A model generated the notes under the pieces. That model did not search any database. It worked only from the letters and a program-made list of their open reading frames with translations, and was not told where the DNA came from. This document shows positions 14,811-21,793 of a stretch of 21,793 nt of DNA, piece after piece. Made by a program: the position numbers and the translations under genes. Origin of the DNA: Verrucomicrobiota bacterium (GTDB lineage Bacteria > Verrucomicrobiota > Kiritimatiellia > UBA8416 > JAIOPI01); the NCBI GenBank assembly GCA_027620105.1, contig JAQCIA010000002.1, positions 1 to 21,793 of the forward strand, read 5' to 3'. The number at the start of each line of letters is the position of its first letter. Position 1 is the stretch's first letter.

Positions 14811-16994
14811 TCAGCGGATGAAAAGCATCTCCTGATAGGTGGGCAGGGGCCACAGATCGTCCGCGATGATGCCTTCGATTTGATCGGCGTACTTGCGGAC
14901 CTCCATCATCGCCGGAACGACCGCATCCCGATAATGGCGGGCGTGGTCGAGGGTGTTGCCCTGCGCCTTGTGGTCGATGGCATGCGCCAGCCCGTCGATA
15001 GCCGACTCCAGGGAATTCGTCAGCTTGGTGATCTGCTCCAGTGAGCCGCGATGCGCGCTTACCCCGATGGCCTTCATTGCTCCCGCTGTGCTGGCGAGTT
15101 CACCCTGGTAGCGGTAGGCGGCCGGGAGAATTTGCGAGCGCGCCATACTGACGCACAGGAGTGCCTCCGTATTCACGTCCTTGCAATAGCGCTCGGCGTA
15201 GATCTCGTTGCGCGATGCCAGTTCGCGCTTTGACAGCACGCGATACTTTTCGAACAACGCGGCGTAAGTCTTGTTGCCGGACACCGCGGCCAGGGCGTCC
15301 ACGGTGTTGCGGTGATTTGGCAGGCCACGCTTGGCCGCTTCCTTGTGCCAGGACTCGGAATAGTTGTCGCCGTTGAAGATCACTGCCTTGTGGGCCTTGA
15401 TGACCGACTGCAGGAGCTTCTGCACGGCGGCGTTGAGCTTCTTCGGGTCGCCCTTCGTGGCCTTCTCCAGTTCCGTCGCCATGTAGTCGAGGCTTTCGGA
15501 GACAACGGTGTTGAGAATCACCAGCGGTCCCGCGATGGACTGGCTCGAACCCACGGCACGGAACTCGAACTTGTTGCCCGTGAACGCGAAGGGGCTGGTC
15601 CGGTTGCGGTCGCCAGCATCCTTTGGGAGCGCCGGCAGCGTGTCGACACCGATGGTCATGGTGTCGGCGCGCTTCGATTTTTTCGCGCCGCCCTGCTCGA
15701 TCTGATCGAAGATATCGGAGAGCATATCGCCGAGGAAGATCGAGATGATGGCCGGCGGGGCTTCGTTGGCCCCCAGGCGGTGGTCATTGCCGGCATGGGC
15801 GATGGACACGCGCAGGAGTTCCGAATAGGTATGCACGGCGCGGATGACCGCGGCGCAGAACACAAGGAACTGGGCATTCTGGTGCGGGTCAGTGCCCGGC
15901 TCCAGCAGGTTCATCTCGGCGGTGCCAAGCGACCAGTTCAGGTGCTTGCCTGAGCCATTGATGCCGGCAAAGGGCTTTTCGTGCAGCAGGCAGGCGAGGC
16001 CGTACTTTTCTGCCACACGCTTGAGCGTGATCATGACCATATGCTGATGGTCGGCCGCGACGTTGGCATTTTCGTACACCGGGGCAAGTTCGAACTGGCT
16101 GGGGGCCACTTCGTTGTGGGGTGTTTTGACGGGGACGCCCAGTTTGAACAATTCGCGCTCGGCGTCCAGCATGCAGGCCAGCACGCGATCCGGAATGGCG
16201 CCGAAATACTGATCCTCGAACTCCTGGCCCTTGGCGGGTTTGGCGCCGAACAGCGAGCGGCCGCAGATGGTGAGGTCCGGCCGTGCGAAGAAAAAGTTCC
16301 GGTCGATCAGGAAATACTCCTGTTCCGGTCCGGCCGTGGCGAAGACATAGCCGGGATCGGTGTGGCCGAACAATTTCAGGACGCGCTGCGCCTGGCGGTT
16401 GAGGGCCTGCATGGAGCGCAGGACGGGCGTTTTCTTGTCCAGCGCTTCACCGGTCCACGAGCAGAAGGCGGTGGGAATGCAGAGCGTGGTGCCGTTGGGG
16501 TTCTCGAGGATGTAGGCGGGACTGGTCACGTCCCAGGCCGTGTAGCCACGGGCCTCGAAGGTGGCGCGGATGCCACCGGAGGGGAAGGAGGAGGCATCGG
16601 GTTCGCCCTGAATCAGCTGCTTGCCGCTGAATTCCGTGACGGCCCCACCCTGACCGTCGGGCGAGAGGAAGCTGTCATGCTTTTCCGCCGTTATGCCGGT
16701 GAGGGGATAGAAAACGTGGGCATAGTGTGTGGCACCTTTTTCGATGGCCCAGTCCTTCATGGCGGTGGCGACGGCGTCGGCGATGCTCGGGTCCAGGGAG
16801 GCACCTTGACGGATCGTGCGCTGGATGGCCTTGTAGACGGACTTCGGGAGGCGGTCGCGCATCACCGCGTCGCTGAAGGTGTTTGAGCCGAAGAGGTCCT
16901 TGGCCGGGGTATCGAGAAAGTTCAGCGGCTTTTCGAGCGGGCGATACGAGGTGACGGCAGCAATGGCTGCCTGACGGGCGTTGCTCTGCTTCAT
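14811..16994 (-). CDS. glnN: Type III glutamine synthetase (GSIII, GlnN)
   Basis: The enzyme makes glutamine from glutamate, ammonia and ATP in the cytoplasm. The 727-residue length, far above GSI/GSII, is typical of the dodecameric GSIII type known from Bacteroidota, cyanobacteria and others. Motifs in order: YTAWDVTSPAYILENPNGTT, AGPEQEYFLIDRNFF (metal-binding Glu), KTPHNEVAPSQFELAPVYEN, then DHQHMVMITLKRVAEKYGL, EKPFAGINGSGKHLNWSLG and GNKFEFRAVGSSQSIAGP. The start at 16994 (MKQSNARQAA) is chosen because AAGGAGA at 17004-17010 lies nine bases upstream and because a sigma-54 promoter at 17080-17095 would fall inside the longer frame that begins at 17084. It is a single-gene unit ended by an intrinsic terminator. 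No amtB or glnB is nearby. Confidence 0.96.
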   Translation of the reverse strand: MKQSNARQAAIAAVTSYRPLEKPLNFLDTPAKDLFGSNTFSDAVMRDRLPKSVYKAIQRTIRQGASLDPSIADAVATAMKDWAIEKGATHYAHVFYPLTGITAEKHDSFLSPDGQGGAVTEFSGKQLIQGEPDASSFPSGGIRATFEARGYTAWDVTSPAYILENPNGTTLCIPTAFCSWTGEALDKKTPVLRSMQALNRQAQRVLKLFGHTDPGYVFATAGPEQEYFLIDRNFFFARPDLTICGRSLFGAKPAKGQEFEDQYFGAIPDRVLACMLDAERELFKLGVPVKTPHNEVAPSQFELAPVYENANVAADHQHMVMITLKRVAEKYGLACLLHEKPFAGINGSGKHLNWSLGTAEMNLLEPGTDPHQNAQFLVFCAAVIRAVHTYSELLRVSIAHAGNDHRLGANEAPPAIISIFLGDMLSDIFDQIEQGGAKKSKRADTMTIGVDTLPALPKDAGDRNRTSPFAFTGNKFEFRAVGSSQSIAGPLVILNTVVSESLDYMATELEKATKGDPKKLNAAVQKLLQSVIKAHKAVIFNGDNYSESWHKEAAKRGLPNHRNTVDALAAVSGNKTYAALFEKYRVLSKRELASRNEIYAERYCKDVNTEALLCVSMARSQILPAAYRYQGELASTAGAMKAIGVSAHRGSLEQITKLTNSLESAIDGLAHAIDHKAQGNTLDHARHYRDAVVPAMMEVRKYADQIEGIIADDLWPLPTYQEMLFIR

Positions 16995-17079
16995 GGACGA
17001 ATCTCTCCTTGTTGAAACCCACCGCGCGGCCCCATCGCCAACGCGGTTTTCAGCATGTACACGTGTGACCGCTACTGCA

Positions 17080-17095
17080 AGCACCGATTGTGCCA
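17080..17095 (-). promoter_or_regulatory. Sigma-54 (RpoN) promoter of glnN
   Basis: Minus strand TGGCACAATCGGTGCT fits the consensus TGGCACG-N4-TTGCW, with an intact GG (-24) and GC (-12) separated by exactly ten bases and two mismatches elsewhere. It lies 85 bases upstream of the chosen glnN start, giving a leader of about 75 bases. Sigma-54 control of glutamine synthetase is well established in other bacteria. Confidence 0.7.
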
Positions 17096-17202
17096 GCAGT
17101 GGTCCGGCGCAGACGGGAGGTGTCGTAAGCGCTTTTCTGGTGCGATGTTATGCCTGTACAAATAAATACATATCTGCGGAATGCCCGCAAACAATTACAA
17201 GT

Positions 17203-17230
17203 TTGTCGTGAATTGTGCTGTGAGTATACA
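17203..17230 (+). promoter_or_regulatory. Possible sigma-70-type promoter of the NYN-LOTUS gene
   Basis: TTGTCG (17203-17208) and TATACA (17225-17230) are separated by 16 bases. Each matches four of six consensus positions. A transcript would start near 17237, about 96 bases before the ATG at 17333. Weak evidence. Confidence 0.3.
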
Positions 17231-17332
17231 AAACCGTCTCTATTGAATCATGGCCGGTTCCGCTGGGTGGTTTCCGTGCTGGACGCAATTTTCCATACCC
17301 ACGGGCAAAGCGTGCTGTGATACGGTGACGCC

Positions 17333-18163
17333 ATGACGATTCAGCAGAAAGAAGACGGCGCAACGATGGCGGTATTTCTCGATCTGGAAAATATCGCCCT
17401 CGGCGCTCTGGACGCGCATTACCCCCAATTCAATATTCGCAAGGTCCTGGAGCGCCTGCTGCTGAAGGGCCACATCGTGGTGAAAAAGGCCTATTGTGAT
17501 TTTGAGCGCTACAAGACTTTCAAGCGCGATTTGCACGAGGCAGCGTTCGAATTGATTGAGATTCCGCACCTGCGCCAGTCCGGAAAGAATTCGGCGGACA
17601 TTCGCATGGTCGTGGATGCGTTGGACCTGTGCTACACGAAGCAGCATGTGGACACGTTCATCATCATCAGCGGCGATTCGGACTTTTCGCCACTGGTGAG
17701 CAAGCTGCGTGAGAACGCCAAGGTCGTGGTGGGTGTGGGCGTGAAGAATTCCACGTCGGATCTGTTCATCAACAACTGCGACGAATTCATCTATTACGAC
17801 GACCTGGTGCGACCGGAGCCGGCGCGCGGTCGCCCGCGGCGCGCGGCAGCACCGACGGGGAAGGCGGAACCGCCCAAAGCGGGCGAGGGGGCCGAGACCA
17901 GTGGGGCGGGGCCATCGCTGGAAAAGGCGCTCGATCTGGTGCTGGAGACGGTGGAAGCGCTGCGGGCTGAGCGGGATGGGGACGATTCGATCTGGGGCTC
18001 CATGATCAAGCAGACGCTCAAGCGGCGGCACCCCGGCTTCAGCGAACGGGCGTGCGGGTTTCGTTCGTTCAATGACCTGCTGCTCGAGGGCCAGCGCCGC
18101 GGCATGCTTGTTTGCAAGGCGGACACAAAGTCCGGCGGTTACATCGTGCGCCTGGCGCAGTAA
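17333..18163 (+). CDS. NYN domain protein with C-terminal OST-HTH/LOTUS domain
   Basis: The product is 276 residues. Residues about 12-160 form a PIN-like NYN nuclease domain: AVFLDLENIAL (Asp17, Asn20), GKNSADIRMVVDALDL (Asp89, Asp95) and FIIISGDSDFSPLVSKLREN (Asp115, Asp117). The acidic residues expected for metal binding are all present. A Pro/Ala/Gly-rich linker follows (about 163-200), then an OST-HTH/LOTUS winged helix at about 200-276 (IWGSMIKQTLKRRHPGFSER, FRSFNDLLLEGQRRGM). LOTUS domains bind RNA, including G-rich RNA, so RNA processing or decay is the likely role; the target is unknown. A later in-frame ATG at 17366 (MAVFLDLENI) is a plausible alternative start, as neither has a strong Shine-Dalgarno. 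It is divergent from glnN and convergent with the phosphate permease. Confidence 0.88.
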   Translation: MTIQQKEDGATMAVFLDLENIALGALDAHYPQFNIRKVLERLLLKGHIVVKKAYCDFERYKTFKRDLHEAAFELIEIPHLRQSGKNSADIRMVVDALDLCYTKQHVDTFIIISGDSDFSPLVSKLRENAKVVVGVGVKNSTSDLFINNCDEFIYYDDLVRPEPARGRPRRAAAPTGKAEPPKAGEGAETSGAGPSLEKALDLVLETVEALRAERDGDDSIWGSMIKQTLKRRHPGFSERACGFRSFNDLLLEGQRRGMLVCKADTKSGGYIVRLAQ

Positions 18164-18181
18164 CGGGCGTCTGGCGCGCGT

Positions 18182-18209
18182 CCGGTCGCGGCGAGCGATC
18201 GCGGGCCGG
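18182..18209. terminator. GC hairpin at a convergent gene junction
   Basis: CCGG-T-CGCG (18182-18190) can pair with CGCG-GG-CCGG (18200-18209) around a nine-base loop, with a small internal bulge. It lies between the converging ends of the NYN-LOTUS and PiT genes (18164-18214). No T-tract on either side, so termination is only suggested by position. Confidence 0.3.
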
Positions 18210-18214
18210 GCTTG

Positions 18215-19291
18215 TCAGGGCGCGGGGTCCAGGAACATCAGGGCGATACGTTCAGCCCAATAGGCGGTGCAAGCCGTGATGGGCAGGGTCAGCACCCAGG
18301 CCCAGATGATCTTTCCGACGATGCCCCACTTCACGGCGCTGAGGCGCTTGGTCGCACCCACGCCCATGATGGACGTGGCGATGATGTGAGTGGTGGAGAG
18401 GGGGATGCCGAGGTGGCTGCCGAACTGAATGATGCTGGCCGCCGTGGTTTCGGCGGCAAAGCCATGCAGCGGCTGCAGGCGCACCATTTTGTGGCCCATG
18501 GTGCGGATGATGCGCCAGCCACCGGCGGCGGTTCCCAGGGCCATCACGATGGCGCAGACGATCTTGACCCAGGTGGCGACGGTGAAGTTCGGTGTTTGCA
18601 GAAACTGCAGCCACTGGGGCAGGTTCTCGAAGGTGCCATCCTTGGTTGCCGTGAACAGGATCAGCGCGATGATGCCCATGGTTTTCTGGGCGTCATTGGT
18701 GCCATGGCTGAAGCCCATGGCGGCGGCACTCACCAATTGCAATTTGCCGAAGACGAGATTGACGATGCGGGGCTTCATGCGCTGGACCAGTACTTGCAGC
18801 AGGGCCATGATCAGACAACCGGCGATGATGCCCACCACTGGCGACACAAACATGGGCATGACCACTTTGGGCCAGAGGCCCTCCATTTTGCCGGTGGTGG
18901 TGTTGAGCACATCCCAGCGGATGACGGACCATTTCCCGTGTGCGGACGCGAGCGTGGCGCCGCAAAGGGCGCCAATCAAGGCATGGCTTGAACTGGACGG
19001 CAGCCCGAGCCACCAGGTGAAGATGTTCCAGGCGAGCGCGGCCAGCAGGGCGATGAAGATCGTCTGGACGGTCACGTAATGCGTATCCACCAACCCCTTG
19101 CCGATGGTCGTGGCCACGGAGGTGCCGACCAAGGCGCCCATCAGGTTAAAGATTGCCGCCAGCATGACCGCCTGGCGAGGCGTCAGGACTTTCGTGGACA
19201 CGGTCGTGGCAATTGAGTTGGCCGTGTCGTGAAATCCGTTGACGTACTCAAAGGCGAGAGCGATGAGCAGGGCGCAAAGGATGAAGACCAT
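18215..19291 (-). CDS. pit: PiT family inorganic phosphate transporter
   Basis: This low-affinity phosphate permease of the inner membrane takes up metal phosphate with protons or sodium. The start at 19291 (MVFILCALLIALAFEYVNGF) puts the first helix at the N-terminus as in the family. The open frame extends to 19360 but would overlap the upstream DUF47 gene and add an Arg-rich stretch. The 358 residues contain the paired PiT signatures GFHDTANSIATTVSTKVLTP near residue 20 and GFSHGTNDAQKTMGIIALIL in the second half. They also contain PSSSSHALIGALCG and its counterpart GIPLSTTHIIATSIMGVGAT, which reflect the inverted repeat of the fold. About ten membrane segments are visible. It lies 17 bases downstream of the DUF47 gene, its usual partner, in one transcription unit. 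Confidence 0.94.
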   Translation of the reverse strand: MVFILCALLIALAFEYVNGFHDTANSIATTVSTKVLTPRQAVMLAAIFNLMGALVGTSVATTIGKGLVDTHYVTVQTIFIALLAALAWNIFTWWLGLPSSSSHALIGALCGATLASAHGKWSVIRWDVLNTTTGKMEGLWPKVVMPMFVSPVVGIIAGCLIMALLQVLVQRMKPRIVNLVFGKLQLVSAAAMGFSHGTNDAQKTMGIIALILFTATKDGTFENLPQWLQFLQTPNFTVATWVKIVCAIVMALGTAAGGWRIIRTMGHKMVRLQPLHGFAAETTAASIIQFGSHLGIPLSTTHIIATSIMGVGATKRLSAVKWGIVGKIIWAWVLTLPITACTAYWAERIALMFLDPAP

Positions 19292-19308
19292 AAGGAATCC
19301 CCGCCGTC

Positions 19309-19941
19309 TTACGAATACTTGAGGACAACCTGAAAGATCACGTTGCCGACATCGCGGCACCGGTCGATGATCTTCTCAATTGTTTCGTACAGGTCCCGCA
19401 CGATGATGACCTTCAGGGGGTCGTGGCGACCGCTGTAAAGATCCTTCAGCAGTTCGAGCATGACGATGTCCGCGTCGTGCTCGAAGCGATGCATGCGCGC
19501 ATTGTCATCCTTCATTTCTTCCAGATGCACCCGGCGGCGCAGTTTCATCACCATGGTGACGAGGGCGCCGACGGACTGCTGCAGCAAGCCCACCTGCCGT
19601 AGAAAATCGATGCCGTCGAGCTGATGGCGGGTGAGAAAGAACTTTTCGCTGAATTTTTCGGCCGCCTTGGGGATTTTGTACAGCGCGTTGGAAAGTGACT
19701 CAATGTCTTCGCGCTCGAGGGGGGTGACGAAGGTTGTGCACAATTGCTCGGTGATGTCCTCGCTGATGCGCTTGTGTTTCTGCCGGGCTTCGACGAAGTC
19801 ATCCTGCCCGGGGCCGGTGCGGGGGTCCCGCAGCAATTTGGCGAGCAAGTCGATGCTGACCTGCGCCTCGGCTGCGCTGGCCTCGAGCAAGTTGTAGAAC
19901 TTGTCGTCATGTCCCATCAGACGCCTGATAAAGGTAATCAT
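19309..19941 (-). CDS. DUF47 family PhoU-like protein (Pit accessory)
   Basis: The product is 210 residues, all helical, of the DUF47 (PhoU-related) family, often encoded directly ahead of pit and thought to regulate the transporter. Visible marks are the N-terminal MITFIRRLMGHDDKFYNLLE, the EHDADIVMLELLKDLYSGRH motif with acidic and His residues resembling PhoU metal sites, and the closing RDLYETIEKIIDRCRDVGNV characteristic of the family. It has no membrane segment. The ATG at 19941 is chosen because FIRRLM-x-x-x-x-KF belongs to the conserved N-terminus; a later ATG at 19917 is possible, and neither has a clear Shine-Dalgarno. The gene leads the two-gene unit with pit. Confidence 0.92.
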   Translation of the reverse strand: MITFIRRLMGHDDKFYNLLEASAAEAQVSIDLLAKLLRDPRTGPGQDDFVEARQKHKRISEDITEQLCTTFVTPLEREDIESLSNALYKIPKAAEKFSEKFFLTRHQLDGIDFLRQVGLLQQSVGALVTMVMKLRRRVHLEEMKDDNARMHRFEHDADIVMLELLKDLYSGRHDPLKVIIVRDLYETIEKIIDRCRDVGNVIFQVVLKYS

Positions 19942-20105
19942 GGGTGTAGCTTATTGCAGGATTGTGGGCAAAGCGCACGCAGAAAGAATGTCAGCCGGTA
20001 TGCGAATTGCAGCGCGGCGCGAGAGATAGGCCGCAAGCGCATGCTTCTGCGGGAGATGTTGGGCGCACGAAAGTTGCGGTCCGTCAAGCCGACGACCTGC
20101 CACGG

Positions 20106-21203
20106 TTAGACGTCAGGTGCCGTGCGCGGCTGGCGGCGAAGGGTTTTGAGGATTTCAAAACCGACCAGTTTACAGCGTTGCTCGTCCCAGAGTCGGAAGG
20201 TGAAAGATTTGAAGCTGGCGACAAGCGTGACGGGTTTGACCGTCTGCATCATGGGTTCGGCGTGGTGGCACTTGCGCAGGTTATAGTTGGGGATGCGCGA
20301 GCTGAGGTGGTGAATATGGTGAAAGCCGATACTGCCGGAAAACCAGTTCAAGAGCTGGGGCAGTTTATAGAATGAGCTGCCGCGCAGGGCGGCCGTGGCG
20401 TAGTCCCAATCTTCGTGGCGCTGCCAGTAGACGCCCTCGAACTGGTGTTGCACGTAAAAGAGCCAGACCCCGAGGGAGCTGGCCACCGCGATGATCGTCA
20501 GCTGAATCAGCAAATAGGCCTTAAAGCCAAACAGCAGGCTCAGTCCCGTGGCCATGCCGACGATGGCGAGATTGGTGAGGTAGACCGATTCGGTTTCGCG
20601 ACGGCCGGCCTTGGGCAGGGGGAAGCGGTGCCAGACGACGAAGAGAAACAGCGGCGCCACCAGAAAGAGGATCACCGGGTTGCGCGCGAGCCGGTAGGCA
20701 AAGCGTTTCCAGCGCGAAGACGCGATGTATTCCTGCACGGTCAGCGTCCAGATGTCACCGGTGCCACGGCGGTCCAGGTTGCCGGCGGTGCCGTGGTGCT
20801 GGGCGTGTTCCCAGCGCCACTGCTGAAAAGGGGTCAGGGTGAGGACGCCCGCAATGAAGCCGAGAACCTCGTTGGCAGCGTGGGACTTGAAGAACGAGCG
20901 ATGGCTGCAATCGTGCAGCACGATGAAAAGCCGGATGGTGAACAAGCCGGCCAGGATGGCGAAGGGCAGTGTGTGCCAGTAGGACTGCTGGATTGTGTGC
21001 AGCATGAGGTACCACAGCACGGCGTAGGGCACGAAGGAATTGACGATCTGCCAGATGCTGCGCCAATTGGATGGCGTCTCGTACATGGCGACGATACGGC
21101 GCCAGGCTGGTGTTTCGGCGGGCGGCGTGGCCGGGGAGTCCGCGTCGGTAGCAGCAACAGGTCGGGCGGCCTCCGCGCTGGCTGATGTGGTTTGTGTATT
21201 CAC
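20106..21203 (-). CDS. Membrane fatty acid desaturase (acyl-lipid delta-12/omega-6-like)
   Basis: This is a di-iron membrane desaturase that puts double bonds into acyl chains, usually for membrane fluidity. The three histidine boxes are complete: HDCSH (His97-His101), HAQHH (His133-His137) and HHIHH (295-299, in GSIGFHHIHHLSSRIPNYNL). They are separated by paired hydrophobic helices. YVQHQFEGVYW near 250-260 is also typical of the omega-6/DesA-like group. Regiospecificity cannot be read from sequence. The GTG at 21203 gives 365 residues; the first 30 are a Thr/Ala/Pro-rich stretch, and family-like sequence starts at about Trp34 (PAWRRIVAMYETP), so a start later than that, such as ATG 21086, is unlikely. 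Ferredoxin or ferredoxin reductase genes are not adjacent. Confidence 0.92.
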   Translation of the reverse strand: MNTQTTSASAEAARPVAATDADSPATPPAETPAWRRIVAMYETPSNWRSIWQIVNSFVPYAVLWYLMLHTIQQSYWHTLPFAILAGLFTIRLFIVLHDCSHRSFFKSHAANEVLGFIAGVLTLTPFQQWRWEHAQHHGTAGNLDRRGTGDIWTLTVQEYIASSRWKRFAYRLARNPVILFLVAPLFLFVVWHRFPLPKAGRRETESVYLTNLAIVGMATGLSLLFGFKAYLLIQLTIIAVASSLGVWLFYVQHQFEGVYWQRHEDWDYATAALRGSSFYKLPQLLNWFSGSIGFHHIHHLSSRIPNYNLRKCHHAEPMMQTVKPVTLVASFKSFTFRLWDEQRCKLVGFEILKTLRRQPRTAPDV

Positions 21204-21212
21204 TCTCGCGCT

Positions 21213-21218
21213 ATTATA
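21213..21218 (-). promoter_or_regulatory. Possible -10 box of the desaturase gene
   Basis: A perfect TATAAT on the minus strand lies nine bases before the GTG at 21203, with no good -35 at 16-18 bases. If used, transcription would begin within a few bases of the start codon, giving a nearly leaderless message. The lack of a Shine-Dalgarno fits this. Confidence 0.35.
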
Positions 21219-21300
21219 GGCGAAGTAGGCCGATGAAAGCTATCTGTTGTTTTGCCCTGTCCATGCGGGGGTTACGTCGGCCTGCCAGCGGCCACCCCGG

Positions 21301-21793
21301 CTACAGGTTGTCGCGGATGGGCTGCTTGGCCCGGTAGGATTCGAGCCGCTTGTTGAGCGCGTCGGCGAGCCCCTGATCGCCCAAGCCGAGCGCCAGTTCG
21401 ACGCCGGTCTGTGCGACCGAGATGGCGCGTTTGAAATCGCCAGATTCGGCGTGGGCCGCGGCGAGCGTATCCATGATGGCAGGATTCTTTCCGCCAGTCA
21501 CCCGGAAGGCCTGGTCCGCGAGTTTGACCGCTTCCGCCCCGTTCCGCTGTCGGGCATTGGGACTCGCGGCAAGAATCCAGGCCAGATTGTTGAGCGCATC
21601 AATGGCATTCGGATCCTTGGCGACGATATCACGAAGCTGACGGATCAGTCCGTCGACCGGATCGGGCGTGGCAGCATCCGGTGCGGCAGCGGCACGCGAC
21701 CGCATCGCGTCCACCGGCACCACTTCGGCGGCAAACTCCCAGGGCAAGCCGGCGGCTTTCAATTCGTCCACCATGTCGCGTTTGTCGGCGGCC
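21301..21793 (-). CDS. TPR-repeat protein, C-terminal part (5' partial)
   Basis: The frame is open to the right edge of the window (AADKRD before the Met at 21774), so the gene starts outside and only its last 163 or so codons are seen. A short segment with AAGLPWEFAAEVVPVD comes first. At least two TPR-like helix pairs follow: AKDPNAIDALNNLAWILAAS with AVKLADQAFRVTG, and NPAIMDTLAAAHAESGDFKR with AISVAQTGVELALGL. This NNLAWxLA / DTLAAAHAExGDF pattern is common in long TPR proteins of PVC and related bacteria that often carry N-terminal membrane or glycosyltransferase-like domains. That part is not visible here, so no function is assigned. Confidence 0.8.
   Translation of the reverse strand, partial: AADKRDMVDELKAAGLPWEFAAEVVPVDAMRSRAAAAPDAATPDPVDGLIRQLRDIVAKDPNAIDALNNLAWILAASPNARQRNGAEAVKLADQAFRVTGGKNPAIMDTLAAAHAESGDFKRAISVAQTGVELALGLGDQGLADALNKRLESYRAKQPIRDNL

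Larger units (their letters stand above)
16995..17332. other. Divergent control region between glnN and the NYN-LOTUS gene
   Basis: It holds the glnN leader (Shine-Dalgarno 17004-17010), a sigma-54 promoter at 17080-17095 and an AT-richer stretch from about 17150 to 17250. That stretch contains short inverted repeats: CAAAC/GTTTG at 17188-17205 and ACAATT/AATTGT between about 17191 and 17216. It would be the right place for bacterial enhancer-binding protein sites, but I could not match an NtrC consensus. Confidence 0.5.

Noticed and set aside
15981..16886. 301-codon plus-strand open frame inside glnN
   Set aside because: It is antisense to well-conserved glutamine synthetase motifs; long antisense frames are expected in GC-rich DNA.
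1..21793. CRISPR array, transposon, tRNA or rRNA
   Set aside because: No spaced direct repeats, transposase motifs, or tRNA/rRNA-like segments were seen on reading either strand.

Overview
The window comes from a GC-rich, Gram-negative (diderm) bacterium. The cell-envelope genes show this: an OmpA-type protein with calcium-binding repeats, an LptF/LptG permease fragment pair, FabZ and LpxA for lipid A, and a secretin. Several features fit the PVC superphylum (Verrucomicrobiota, Kiritimatiellota and relatives) or a neighbouring phylum: a type III glutamine synthetase, a DUF1573 protein, an NYN-LOTUS protein and a fused PabAB. This placement is inference and no RNA gene is present to confirm it. 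No mobile element, CRISPR array, tRNA or rRNA is visible.

Left block, plus strand (1-8780): the 3' part of an OmpA/thrombospondin-repeat outer-membrane protein; an LptF/LptG-family permease split in two by a one-base frameshift; then a tight run fabZ-lpxA-gspD-gspE-gspF. The first four of these overlap at start/stop codons. The run joins fatty-acid and lipid A synthesis to the secretin, ATPase and inner-membrane platform of a type II secretion or type IV pilus machine. No pseudopilin gene is in view.

Middle block (8809-14732): a secreted DUF1573 protein (minus); a 707-residue fused aminodeoxychorismate synthase for folate (plus), with a hairpin close upstream of its start and a hairpin-rich linker between its two domains; a helical-repeat, glycosidase-like protein (minus) whose true C-terminus appears to lie in another frame; a decayed beta-propeller gene remnant (minus); and a YceH/DUF480 winged-helix protein (plus).

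Right block (14745-21793): a type III glutamine synthetase (minus) with a clear intrinsic terminator, a strong Shine-Dalgarno and a good sigma-54 promoter, which points to nitrogen control; a divergent NYN-LOTUS RNA-binding or nuclease protein (plus); a DUF47-PiT phosphate uptake pair (minus); a membrane fatty acid desaturase (minus); and the C-terminal end of a TPR protein (minus) running off the window.

The main observations are: two independent apparent single-base losses in G/C runs that break otherwise intact genes; a hidden pseudogene with two in-frame stops in a region that otherwise looks empty; and the sigma-54 control of glutamine synthetase. I did not find convincing evidence of a wholly new multi-gene system.
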